33,566 nucleotides of DNA, from positions 1-33,566 of the forward strand of contig JAEUUS010000145.1 in the NCBI GenBank assembly GCA_016787545.1, in the 5' to 3' direction. Positions within the stretch are counted from its first letter, which is position 1. Every line of letters begins with the position of its first letter. A program made the translations under genes and the position numbers. Under the pieces are notes generated by a model. That model was given only the letters and a program-made list of their open reading frames with translations. It was not told the DNA's origin and searched no databases. The DNA is from Saprospiraceae bacterium (GTDB lineage: Bacteria; Bacteroidota; Bacteroidia; Chitinophagales; Saprospiraceae). Of the stretch, positions 8,201 to 14,116 are shown one piece after another.

Positions 8201-9907
8201 AACACCATCCAGCAGACCACTGTGTCGGAACCGCCCATCTTGCTGGTAACAGCCGGCGCAGACACCACCGACTGTTTTGCCGGGGCCAATGGAACAGCCT
8301 GGGTACAGGTTAGCGGCGGCACTGCGCCGTACGCCTACAGCTGGCAAACCGGGGAAACCACGGCTGAGGTGGCCGGATTAAGCGCCGGCGCTTACGCGGT
8401 TACCGCCACCGATGCGCATGGCTGTACTTTTGCCCTTGCGGTAACGGTAGCGCAGCCGGAGATGCTGGAATGGACCCTGCAATCCGGAGCGGCATCTTGT
8501 GCGGGAACGGCAGACGGCTGGTTGAATGTGCAGGTAACAGGCGGTACCGGACCTTACGATATTTGGTGGAGTACCGAGCACAACGGCCCTTCGGTGAGCA
8601 ATTTGCCGGCCAGCGATTACAACTTCATCATTACCGATGCCAACGGCTGCACGGCCACCGCCAATGCCGATGTGACCGAACCGGCTGCCTTGCAAACAGC
8701 CGTGACGCCCGTGCATACGTCCTGCTTTGGCGGGACCAATGGAAGCGCCACGGTTTTGCCGGCAGGAGGCACGCCACCGTATCAGTATGTATGGAGCAAT
8801 GGCCAAACAGGAATCATGGCGCAAAACCTCCCGGCGGGCACTTACCACGTAACAGCCACCGATGCGCATGGTTGCAGCCTGAGCGCAACGGCCCAGGTGC
8901 TGGAACCCACGGCCGTGTTGGTGAGCACCAGTTCGGTATCTGCCGATTGCCACGGAGCAGCCAGCGGGACGGCTATGGCCGGGGCCAGTGGCGGCACCCC
9001 GCCTTACAGTTATCTGTGGCATACGGGTCAAACCACGGCCCAACTCAATGGACTGGCTTCGGGCTGGTATTCTTTGAGTATAACAGATGCACAGCAATGT
9101 TTACATACTGCCCAGGTGTGGGTGGATCAGCCGCTGCCCCTGGCGCTGGATGCCCTGGCTTTGCCGGTATCTTGTCCGGGCATCACCGATGGCAGCTGTA
9201 CGGCCAAGGCCTCCGGCGGAGTGGGGCCGTATCAGTATGTGTGGAGTACTGGAGAAAGCGGCGATTTTATTGACGGACTGGATCAGGGCGAATATAGCGT
9301 TACGGTGCAGGATGTGCATGCCTGCACGGCCACGGCATCAGAAACGGTGACGGTGAAGTTGTATCCGGAAGTGAGTCTGGGGCTGGATCAAACCGTACTG
9401 CTTGGGGAAGAGATACTGTTGGTGGCGCATACGAACATTCCGCCCAACGAGATCTTAGATTACAGTTGGAGCGGTGATGGCCTGACGCAGCAATGTGTTG
9501 ATTGCGATCAAATTCAGTTTTTACCGCTGGCAAATGGTTGTGAACGGGTATTGGTGCGCAGTGTAAAAGGCTGTATCGCGGAAGATGAAATGTGTTATCG
9601 TGTCACCTTTAAGCGGCGGATTTACGTGCCCAATGTGTTCACGCCAAACGATGATGGAGAGAACGATTATTTCACGATCTATTCAGATGCCTCGGTGAAG
9701 GAGATTCGGTATTTAAACGTGTTTAGTCGTTGGGGTGAGCATTTATTCCAGGCATTTCATTTTCCAACCAACCTGGAATCTTCCGGCTGGCACGGCGATT
9801 TTCGGGGAGATCCTATGAATCCCGGCGTGTTTGTATGGACTGCCGAGGTGGAGTTCATTGACGGTCAGGTGGTGTTTTTGAAGGGCGATGTGACGTTGTT
9901 GAGGTGA
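5291..9907 (+). CDS. Giant secreted adhesin-like protein: LamG, ten SprB repeats, type IX sorting (CHU_C) domain
   Basis: The protein has 1538 residues starting with TTG at 5291, which directly precedes a signal peptide (MKQLLPVILSWLFLPLTAQ). Domains in order: a LamG/concanavalin-like jelly roll (about 21-245, ending MDEVRVYNRALSEQEINNLF), an Ig/PKD-like segment (about 248-320), and a carbohydrate-binding-like beta domain (about 325-510). A linker follows, then ten SprB repeats of about 75 residues (about 607-1357), each with C(F/A)GG..NG, GG..PY.Y.W.., G.Y.VT.TDA.GC. The last 97 residues (about 1441-1538, IYVPNVFTPNDDGENDYF) form the gliding-motility-associated C-terminal domain that routes cargo through the type IX secretion system. 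SprB-type proteins serve in surface adhesion and gliding. The protein is expected on or outside the outer membrane; its ligand is unknown. The last codons are duplicated downstream (9963 onward). Confidence 0.93.
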   Translation: MKQLLPVILSWLFLPLTAQPQPGLVGYFSFCNCNANDNSGLGNHGVLMGSPDCMTGQRGEGFLFNQAPAGSNGCGKPGGEYIQLPAFDSIWADGITICAWVRFDEQSYYERIIDFGNGSGDSGGMPIWFGREGTTNNLALESWISSNGSINRSLGRLTAVNAITHGSIEYYCATIHEDTMRIYVNGVLKAEKKGHPVLNVPRTKNFIAHSNWCANDPDFKGFMDEVRVYNRALSEQEINNLFVQTPSFAPYQSPVSVGQAVPLQAQGGVAYEWWPTARLSNPNSANPVATPLESTTFYCKITLEDGCYYTDSLRIEVQLSNCISGCKGTLGENIYPNGDFGSGLPNVVPVDPGLAPGYIYQTNPPPNDGYYTISNSTTPWGWFASNVWINIEDNGPEPNGYMMVVNATYPPGMFFQNTVPVCENTLYEFSIDVINIFEANQPASIKPNLTFIIDSVAYCETGDIPIDAQWHTVRFSFTTAPGQTSVTLGMRNNAPGGYGNDLALDNISFRACGPEIIVPDTVWFCAGVATDISAQLAYAPYANPAFQWQILENGNWQDLPGANTLLLHVTNPLPGATYRLLVASATANLLLPNCRVASKIVRLAERLPLQVQGAVTDALCAGQSNGTAQAASLSGVAPFAFVWNTGDSTMSVSGLAPGQYTFTVTDAQGCTGQQTLSVSAPAPVQALASGQAASCFGGQNGNALATASGGTAPYTFVWSNGENGPAANSLGAGVYTVSATDANGCTDVQTITLNDPPQLAATASGGGISCAGGSNGILNAAAQGGTGGYDFQWNTGQIGPQLGNVPAGTYTVITTDAQGCTATASATLSDPPLLTAGATTTAVSCFGGQNGSALATGAGGTGAYTYLWHLGQTSQQVAGLSAGPFSVTLSDANGCTAVANGMITEPPLLTSTASATGVSCFAGSDANAQAVPQGGVAPYTFVWNNGETVSQINNLSAGQYQVTVTDANGCNTIQQTTVSEPPILLVTAGADTTDCFAGANGTAWVQVSGGTAPYAYSWQTGETTAEVAGLSAGAYAVTATDAHGCTFALAVTVAQPEMLEWTLQSGAASCAGTADGWLNVQVTGGTGPYDIWWSTEHNGPSVSNLPASDYNFIITDANGCTATANADVTEPAALQTAVTPVHTSCFGGTNGSATVLPAGGTPPYQYVWSNGQTGIMAQNLPAGTYHVTATDAHGCSLSATAQVLEPTAVLVSTSSVSADCHGAASGTAMAGASGGTPPYSYLWHTGQTTAQLNGLASGWYSLSITDAQQCLHTAQVWVDQPLPLALDALALPVSCPGITDGSCTAKASGGVGPYQYVWSTGESGDFIDGLDQGEYSVTVQDVHACTATASETVTVKLYPEVSLGLDQTVLLGEEILLVAHTNIPPNEILDYSWSGDGLTQQCVDCDQIQFLPLANGCERVLVRSVKGCIAEDEMCYRVTFKRRIYVPNVFTPNDDGENDYFTIYSDASVKEIRYLNVFSRWGEHLFQAFHFPTNLESSGWHGDFRGDPMNPGVFVWTAEVEFIDGQVVFLKGDVTLLR

Positions 9908-10033
9908 GGTAAATGAGTTTAAGGAGTTTTTTACCGCAGAGGCGCGGAGACGCGGAGGGGTCGTGACGTTGTTGAGGTGAGGCAAATGAGTTTAAGGAGT
10001 TTTTTTACCGCTGAGGCGCGGAGACGCGGAGGG
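9890..10033. repeat. Tandem duplication of the adhesin 3' end plus GGAGGCGCGGAG repeat
   Basis: Copy 1 (9890-9959, 70 bp) begins inside the last five codons of the adhesin gene and continues through ACCGCAGAGGCGCGGAGAC. Copy 2 (9963-10033, 71 bp) repeats the same text, including the terminal codons and stop (GTGACGTTGTTGAGGTGA), with only a few changes. The period is 73 bp. This is a recent local duplication that captured a gene end. Confidence 0.88.
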
Positions 10034-10212
10034 ATGAAGGGCAGGTTTTTATGTTTCAATATCTCAAAGGGCGATATGATGTGATTATTGTGACAAAACG
10101 GCGTAGCCGTGACATTCCAGTAGCCCAAAGGGCGATATGATGTGATTATTGTGACAAAACGGCGTAGCCGTGACATTTTGATTACCCGCGCGTCCTACCA
10201 GCAGACTTTACC
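9908..10212. other. Intergenic region made almost entirely of repeats
   Basis: The 305-bp gap after the adhesin gene contains the second half of the 73-bp-period duplication and then two perfect 52-bp repeats. Only about 35 bp before the next start codon is unique. No tRNA, promoter or terminator was recognised. Confidence 0.8.
10065..10177. repeat. Two identical 52-bp direct repeats with an internal hairpin
   Basis: Copies at 10065-10116 and 10126-10177 (period 61 bp) appear identical. Each begins CAAAGGGCGATATGATGTG and ends ACGGCGTAGCCGTGACATT. The core ACGGC-GTA-GCCGT is a perfect 5-bp stem with a 3-base loop. The text looks like a mobile intergenic repeat unit and not a gene. Confidence 0.85.
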
Positions 10213-10584
10213 ATGCTTAACTTCCTCAAATCATTACTTGCAGGCGGCGCCCAGCCCGTCAGGATTTTCGATAGCCTGGTGGCGCTGGAGCCTAATTTCA
10301 GCATCATGGTCAGGCATGTGCGGCAGGGTAAAAAGGCCCGGAATTATCAATTGGCGGATGCTGGCAAATTCCCTGGCATAGTGGAAAAGTGGTGTTTCAC
10401 GCCCGGAGATACTGTTGGCAGGTGCGGGTATGATTTCCAGTTGGTTTTAACCAATGGGGAGCAGGTAATCACTGCAGATATATGTTTTTCCTGCAAAACG
10501 TTGGTGTTTCAACACCGGCATGTGTATGCTATTTCTCCCGGGGAAATCATGCGGCTGCTCGAGGAAGATTTTGTGCCGCTATAA
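10213..10584 (+). CDS. Hypothetical protein, 123 residues
   Basis: This is a complete open frame from ATG 10213 (MLNFLKSLLAGG) to a stop at 10584, convergent with the LRR gene that ends at 10608. The protein has no signal peptide or membrane helix. The sequence alternates beta-like stretches (FDSLVALEPNFSIMVRHV, YDFQLVLTNGEQVITADI) and ends in an amphipathic helix (PGEIMRLLEEDF). It carries a CFSC pair at about residues 91-94 and two further cysteines at about 61 and 71, which could bind metal. I do not recognise the family. Coding status is supported by its length, codon use and lack of a better frame, but the upstream DNA is repeat sequence and no promoter is evident. Confidence 0.6.
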   Translation: MLNFLKSLLAGGAQPVRIFDSLVALEPNFSIMVRHVRQGKKARNYQLADAGKFPGIVEKWCFTPGDTVGRCGYDFQLVLTNGEQVITADICFSCKTLVFQHRHVYAISPGEIMRLLEEDFVPL

Positions 10585-10607
10585 TGTAGAGCATGTTGGG
10601 GATGTGC

Positions 10608-12053
10608 TTAGCTGAATAACTTATCCCAAAGCGCCGGAATATTGTGCATTTCTGTATGGTTAGGAATATCGACAGATTCCAGTGCCGACAAATTTTTCAT
10701 GCTGTCGGGCAGCGCGCTGAGTGATGGATTATCTGCCAAATAGAGGATTTTCAATTGGCTCAGATTGCCCAGTGTTTCGGGCAAGGTTGATAGCCCCTGG
10801 TTTTCGCTGATATTCAAAAACTCCAGCGCTGATAGATTTCCGATAGCATCCGGGAGGTTTTCTATAACAGATTCCTTGATGATCAATTCTTTCAATCCTT
10901 TGAGCTGACCGATGGAATCGGGTAGTTCTGTGATTCTGGAAAGACTGATATTCAGCGTTTTCAGTTGATCCATACTGAATAAGGTATCCGGAAGTTCCAG
11001 GGGATTATCCGTTCCAGCCCAGATAATGAGCGTATCTATTTGTTTACATAGTGCAATTTCGGCAGGGATGGCGGGAAAGTTGATTTCAATAGTTCTGACA
11101 AGTGGCATCTGTGCGATGACCGACATTACTTGCTGATAATCACGGTTTTCCTGGCTGCCAAAAATGATGGTATCCACTTTTGGCATATTAGCCATTTCAG
11201 GGGGGAGTGTAGTAAATTGACTATGTGTGAAATCCAGCTGCGTCAATTGCGTTAATTGGTAAAACTGGCCTGGCAGGTTCCATTTGCCGGCCCGGATATA
11301 ACAGTCCTCCAGTGCAGTTAACGACGCAAAAGATTCCGGCAAAACCAGTTCGTAATCTGTTTGGATAAAACAATACCGTAAATTTTGCAGCCGGGAAATA
11401 CTATCCGGAATCATACAGGGAGCATCCGGATTATCTATTTCTATATGCAAAGACTCCAGGCTGGATAATGCGCCCAGTGTTTCAGGTATAGATTTTTGGG
11501 TAGAGAATTCAAGGGTCTTAAGTCCCGGCAACATGGCCAGCACTTTGCATGCCTCCTGCATATCCAACGCAGGATTCCCGCGTAGTTTAGCCGTTTCGAG
11601 CGCCGTCATTTCAGCCACGTAATCCGGCAGCATCCGAAGATTTTTACCTTCCAGATTCAGGTATTTTATAGTGCTGTAATCTTTTCCGGCAGCCTGTTTG
11701 TGGGTAACAGAGCCACCCATGAGCTTGATTTTTTGGCCAAAAATACCCGTTAACACCTCCGCAACTTCTTTGTAAAGCGCTTCTTCGGCATCAAACCGGA
11801 CGTGGAAAAACGCCTGCCCGAACTGTGCGGCAGCCTCAGGTACCAACTCGAGGGTTATGTCGTTCCGGGTAAGCTGAACGGCTTTTACCGCATTAATGTG
11901 TGCATTGGACTGGTCGTTCCATTCCAGATAATGGTTGGAGGTATCTGGTACGTTAGATAGCAATAGCGCCAGTTCCTCTGCCTCATTTCCGAAGAAAACG
12001 GTTTGCACTTTTCCTTCAACCCAGTATTCAAGATTTGTTGCCTGAAATGTCAT
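10608..12053 (-). CDS. Cytoplasmic leucine-rich-repeat protein with Imm10-like N-terminal domain
   Basis: The protein has 481 residues from ATG 12053, six bases after the upstream stop; the longer frame to 12095 overlaps the upstream gene and adds no conserved sequence. There is no signal peptide. Residues about 5-100 resemble, from memory, immunity protein 10 (Imm10): an acidic start, then VQLTRNDITLELVPEAAAQF and a final FDAEE...EVLTGIFG. Residues about 125-475 contain roughly twelve leucine-rich repeats of the LPDSIGQLKGLKELII / LPETLGNLSQLKILYL type. LRR proteins of this class bind other proteins. The gene is translationally close to the transglutaminase-like gene, so an immunity or inhibitor role is conceivable. 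LRR call is strong; the Imm10 resemblance is tentative. Confidence 0.8.
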   Translation of the reverse strand: MTFQATNLEYWVEGKVQTVFFGNEAEELALLLSNVPDTSNHYLEWNDQSNAHINAVKAVQLTRNDITLELVPEAAAQFGQAFFHVRFDAEEALYKEVAEVLTGIFGQKIKLMGGSVTHKQAAGKDYSTIKYLNLEGKNLRMLPDYVAEMTALETAKLRGNPALDMQEACKVLAMLPGLKTLEFSTQKSIPETLGALSSLESLHIEIDNPDAPCMIPDSISRLQNLRYCFIQTDYELVLPESFASLTALEDCYIRAGKWNLPGQFYQLTQLTQLDFTHSQFTTLPPEMANMPKVDTIIFGSQENRDYQQVMSVIAQMPLVRTIEINFPAIPAEIALCKQIDTLIIWAGTDNPLELPDTLFSMDQLKTLNISLSRITELPDSIGQLKGLKELIIKESVIENLPDAIGNLSALEFLNISENQGLSTLPETLGNLSQLKILYLADNPSLSALPDSMKNLSALESVDIPNHTEMHNIPALWDKLFS

Positions 12054-12058
12054 GATGT

Positions 12059-12616
12059 CTAATGGTTTGAACGACCTTCCACCACAGGAATCCACAGGTA
12101 ATCTCCGGTGCTGGGGTCTGCATACAAGGTCTGTCCGGTTTCCAGATTTTTGATGAGGTTAAAATCATGGTCCCTGAAAAACGGCGTGTCGAAATACGGA
12201 TGAATATCCACGCCGCAAACATAAAGTTTACCGATCAAGTGCTTGCACTGCCATTGTTGCTCCAGGTGGTATTTGTGTATGATGTATTGCACCACCGATT
12301 GAAACATAGCGGAGTATCCAACGCAGTTTGCCTGATGCGTTTCAATCAGTATGTTGGGGTCGGAAGGCGCCTGAGCAAAGGTAAACTGCAGATGATCGCA
12401 GGTTATGTCCATGGCTACCGACATCAACTGTTCGGCATTGGAGGGTTTGTTTAGCGACCTTCGTTCTATCGCATCTACCAATTTCGGGTTGGTAATGGCA
12501 ATATTGGGCCTTTGTCCTATGGCTTCATAGGTTACCAGGCAGCGATATACCTGGCCTCTGAACGGAATCAGAAGCACCAGAAAAAGGACGAGGCCCTGGA
12601 AGAGTTTTTTGAGCAT
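12059..12616 (-). CDS. Membrane-anchored transglutaminase-like cysteine protein
   Basis: The protein has 185 residues, with an N-terminal hydrophobic anchor or signal (about 4-20, LFQGLVLFLVLLIPF) and a compact papain/transglutaminase-like core. The candidate catalytic triad is Cys98 in QANCVGYSAMF, His150 in FRDHDFNLI and Asp167 in LYADPSTGDY. The order and spacing (C, then H in a hydrophobic strand, then D in a 'DPS' turn) are those of the transglutaminase-like fold. Such domains act as peptidases, acyltransferases or toxins; which applies here cannot be told. It starts 31 bp after the stop of the GNAT gene and ends five bases before the LRR gene starts, so the three probably form one transcription unit. 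Fold assignment is from motifs only. Confidence 0.65.
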   Translation of the reverse strand: MLKKLFQGLVLFLVLLIPFRGQVYRCLVTYEAIGQRPNIAITNPKLVDAIERRSLNKPSNAEQLMSVAMDITCDHLQFTFAQAPSDPNILIETHQANCVGYSAMFQSVVQYIIHKYHLEQQWQCKHLIGKLYVCGVDIHPYFDTPFFRDHDFNLIKNLETGQTLYADPSTGDYLWIPVVEGRSNH

Positions 12617-12647
12617 GGCACTGTGTTTCTATAAATCAACTATTTCA

Positions 12648-13166
12648 TCACAAATCCAATCGCATCAGCCAATCCCGCTGCCTGTCGTCTCCCAGCATGA
12701 ACTCACGTTGCCCGAAGGTAACGAAGCCGTTCCGTTCGTAAAACCGGATGGCATTAGGGTTGCCATCCCACACGCCAAGCCAGATGTATTCCGCTCCGCG
12801 TTGCCGGGCTATAGCCACCGCATGTTCAAACAAAAACTGTCCGATCTTTTGTCCCTGAAATTCCTTCCACACATAGATCCGCTGTATTTCAACAGAGGCA
12901 TCATCCTGAATATCCGTTTGTGCAGCCCCAAAATTAAGTTTCAAATAGCCAAACGGCTCCCCATCAATCAGGGCGAAATAATAAGCCATATCCGGATGGG
13001 ACAGTTCCTCAGTGAGTGCCACTTCTGAAAAACTTTGATCCAGATAATGCTGCATGTTTTCCGGAGTATTGACTGCGGCAAAAGATTCGTAAAAGGTTTC
13101 GCAACCTATTTTTTGCAGGATACGGATATCATTCAAATCAACCCGTTGAAGGCTAAGATCGTGCAT
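12648..13166 (-). CDS. GNAT family N-acetyltransferase
   Basis: The protein has 172 residues from ATG 13166 (MHDLSLQRVDLNDIRILQKI); the frame extends to 13226 but the added 20 residues are not family-like. The acetyl-CoA pyrophosphate loop is seen at about 104-109 (QGQKIG, inside EFQGQKIGQFLFEHAV). The usual C-terminal motif is NPNAIRFYERNGF at about 136-148. The N-terminal part (QKIGCETFYESFAAVNTPEN) resembles PaiA-type polyamine or small-molecule acetyltransferases, but the substrate is not predictable. The protein is cytoplasmic. It is the first gene of the minus-strand group with the transglutaminase-like and LRR genes. Confidence 0.88.
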   Translation of the reverse strand: MHDLSLQRVDLNDIRILQKIGCETFYESFAAVNTPENMQHYLDQSFSEVALTEELSHPDMAYYFALIDGEPFGYLKLNFGAAQTDIQDDASVEIQRIYVWKEFQGQKIGQFLFEHAVAIARQRGAEYIWLGVWDGNPNAIRFYERNGFVTFGQREFMLGDDRQRDWLMRLDL

Positions 13167-13254
13167 GGCATAGATGGAATATGGCGGAAGATAGGTAGTT
13201 TGTAATATCTTTATAACGTCAAACACCTTAACTATTCACTTAAAATACTAAACA

Positions 13255-13836
13255 ATGCGATTCAATCTCTTTCTCGCCGCTTGTATCTTTTGGTTTATTC
13301 TTGCGTCCTGCAAGGATAAAAATAAATCCATCTATGAGGGATGTTGTGGATCTGAAGCTACGGTGGACTCAATAGAAATTACAGTCAAGCTATACAATGA
13401 ACAAAACATAAAAGTAGATTCTTTAGTCAAGGCCAGGATTTACATAGCCAATGTTTTCACTCCCGATTCTGTCCACTATGAAAATGGCATTTTCCCGATC
13501 TTCGGGGAATATGTTGCAAGAGTAGTTTCGGCGAAATATTTTAGCGAATCGGGAGAAAAATTATTTGAGCATCACAATTTTCAAGTGTACGACGGGAGCT
13601 CGGCTTGGCAAGGGAAAAAATTCAACGGAGATTTTCACTATGGCCTTTTCGATTATGAAGTCGAAATTGAGTTTTACAATGGGGAAACAAAGACCTACTT
13701 GGGTCGAGCTTGTTCCTATAAATGTGGGGCAGATGGTTTCAATGCTAATAACATCCCTAATTGCCTTTTCCCGAGCCAAAACAATGGTTATGGAAGCCCT
13801 GCTCCAAGTCTGCCAATCCCTGGTGAATGCTTTTGA
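13255..13836 (+). CDS. Lipoprotein with an internal CHU_C-like domain and Cys-rich tail
   Basis: The protein has 193 residues. A lipoprotein signal ends in the lipobox LASC at Cys19, so the mature protein should be lipid-anchored. Residues about 61-152 line up by eye with the type IX C-terminal domain of the adhesin at 5291-9907: IYIANVFTPDS against IYVPNVFTPND, SGEKLFEHHNF against WGEHLFQAFHF, WQGKKFNGDF against WHGDFRGDP, and EVEIEFYNGE against EVEFIDGQ. Unlike normal CHU_C proteins the domain is not at the very end; a 40-residue tail rich in Cys, Gly and Pro follows, with four cysteines. The two upstream cysteines (Cys30, Cys31) could pair with these. Function is unknown. It is transcribed divergently from the GNAT gene. 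Confidence 0.75.
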   Translation: MRFNLFLAACIFWFILASCKDKNKSIYEGCCGSEATVDSIEITVKLYNEQNIKVDSLVKARIYIANVFTPDSVHYENGIFPIFGEYVARVVSAKYFSESGEKLFEHHNFQVYDGSSAWQGKKFNGDFHYGLFDYEVEIEFYNGETKTYLGRACSYKCGADGFNANNIPNCLFPSQNNGYGSPAPSLPIPGECF

Positions 13837-13910
13837 ATAAGTGATTTCCGCCGTGCATAATTTTCAAGCTACATAGTAAGCAGGATTTCAAACGTCGCGC
13901 TATAAAGTAA

Positions 13911-13998
13911 GTGTTTAAGTTGGCGCTCGGTTTGATGGTTCACGAGAACATTGGCCAGAATTCCGTTCTAATCCCCAGCCGAACGCCAACCAAAACAC
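13911..13998. repeat. Degenerate inverted repeat of the TTGGCGTTCGG family
   Basis: Left arm 13911-13930 (GTGTTTAAGTTGGCGCTCGG) pairs with right arm 13979-13998 (CCGAACGCCAACCAAAACAC) with a few mismatches around a 48-bp loop. The right arm continues into ACTAAAACACCCC-type repeats up to about 14022. It is a decayed relative of the perfect inverted repeat at 19285-19468. It lies in the 280-bp gap before uvrA, which holds no other feature than the promoter below. Confidence 0.75.
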
Positions 13999-14037
13999 TA
14001 AAACACCCCAACACCCAAACACATTATTTTAAAACAA

Positions 14038-14069
14038 TTCGTTTTTTTATTGCATTCTCCGTAATTTTG
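14038..14069 (+). promoter_or_regulatory. Candidate uvrA promoter (TTCG-N20-TAATTTTG)
   Basis: TAATTTTG at 14062-14069 fits the Bacteroidota -7 consensus TAnnTTTG. A partial -33 box (TTCG, 14038-14041) lies 20 bases upstream. Initiation near 14076 would leave a leader of about 40 nt before the uvrA start at 14117. No LexA-like palindrome was recognised. Confidence 0.5.
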
Positions 14070-14116
14070 CCGATTCCGGAAAGCAGCTCCCCAATTTCGT
14101 TGTTTTCCCGCTTGAA

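Noticed and set aside
8378..9273. Long alternative-frame open frames over the SprB repeats on both strands
   Set aside because: They reflect the GC-rich repeated coding text of the adhesin and show Arg/Gln-rich translations typical of out-of-frame reading.
12167..13028. Plus-strand open frames opposite the transglutaminase-like and GNAT genes
   Set aside because: Antisense shadows; the minus-strand proteins have clear motifs.
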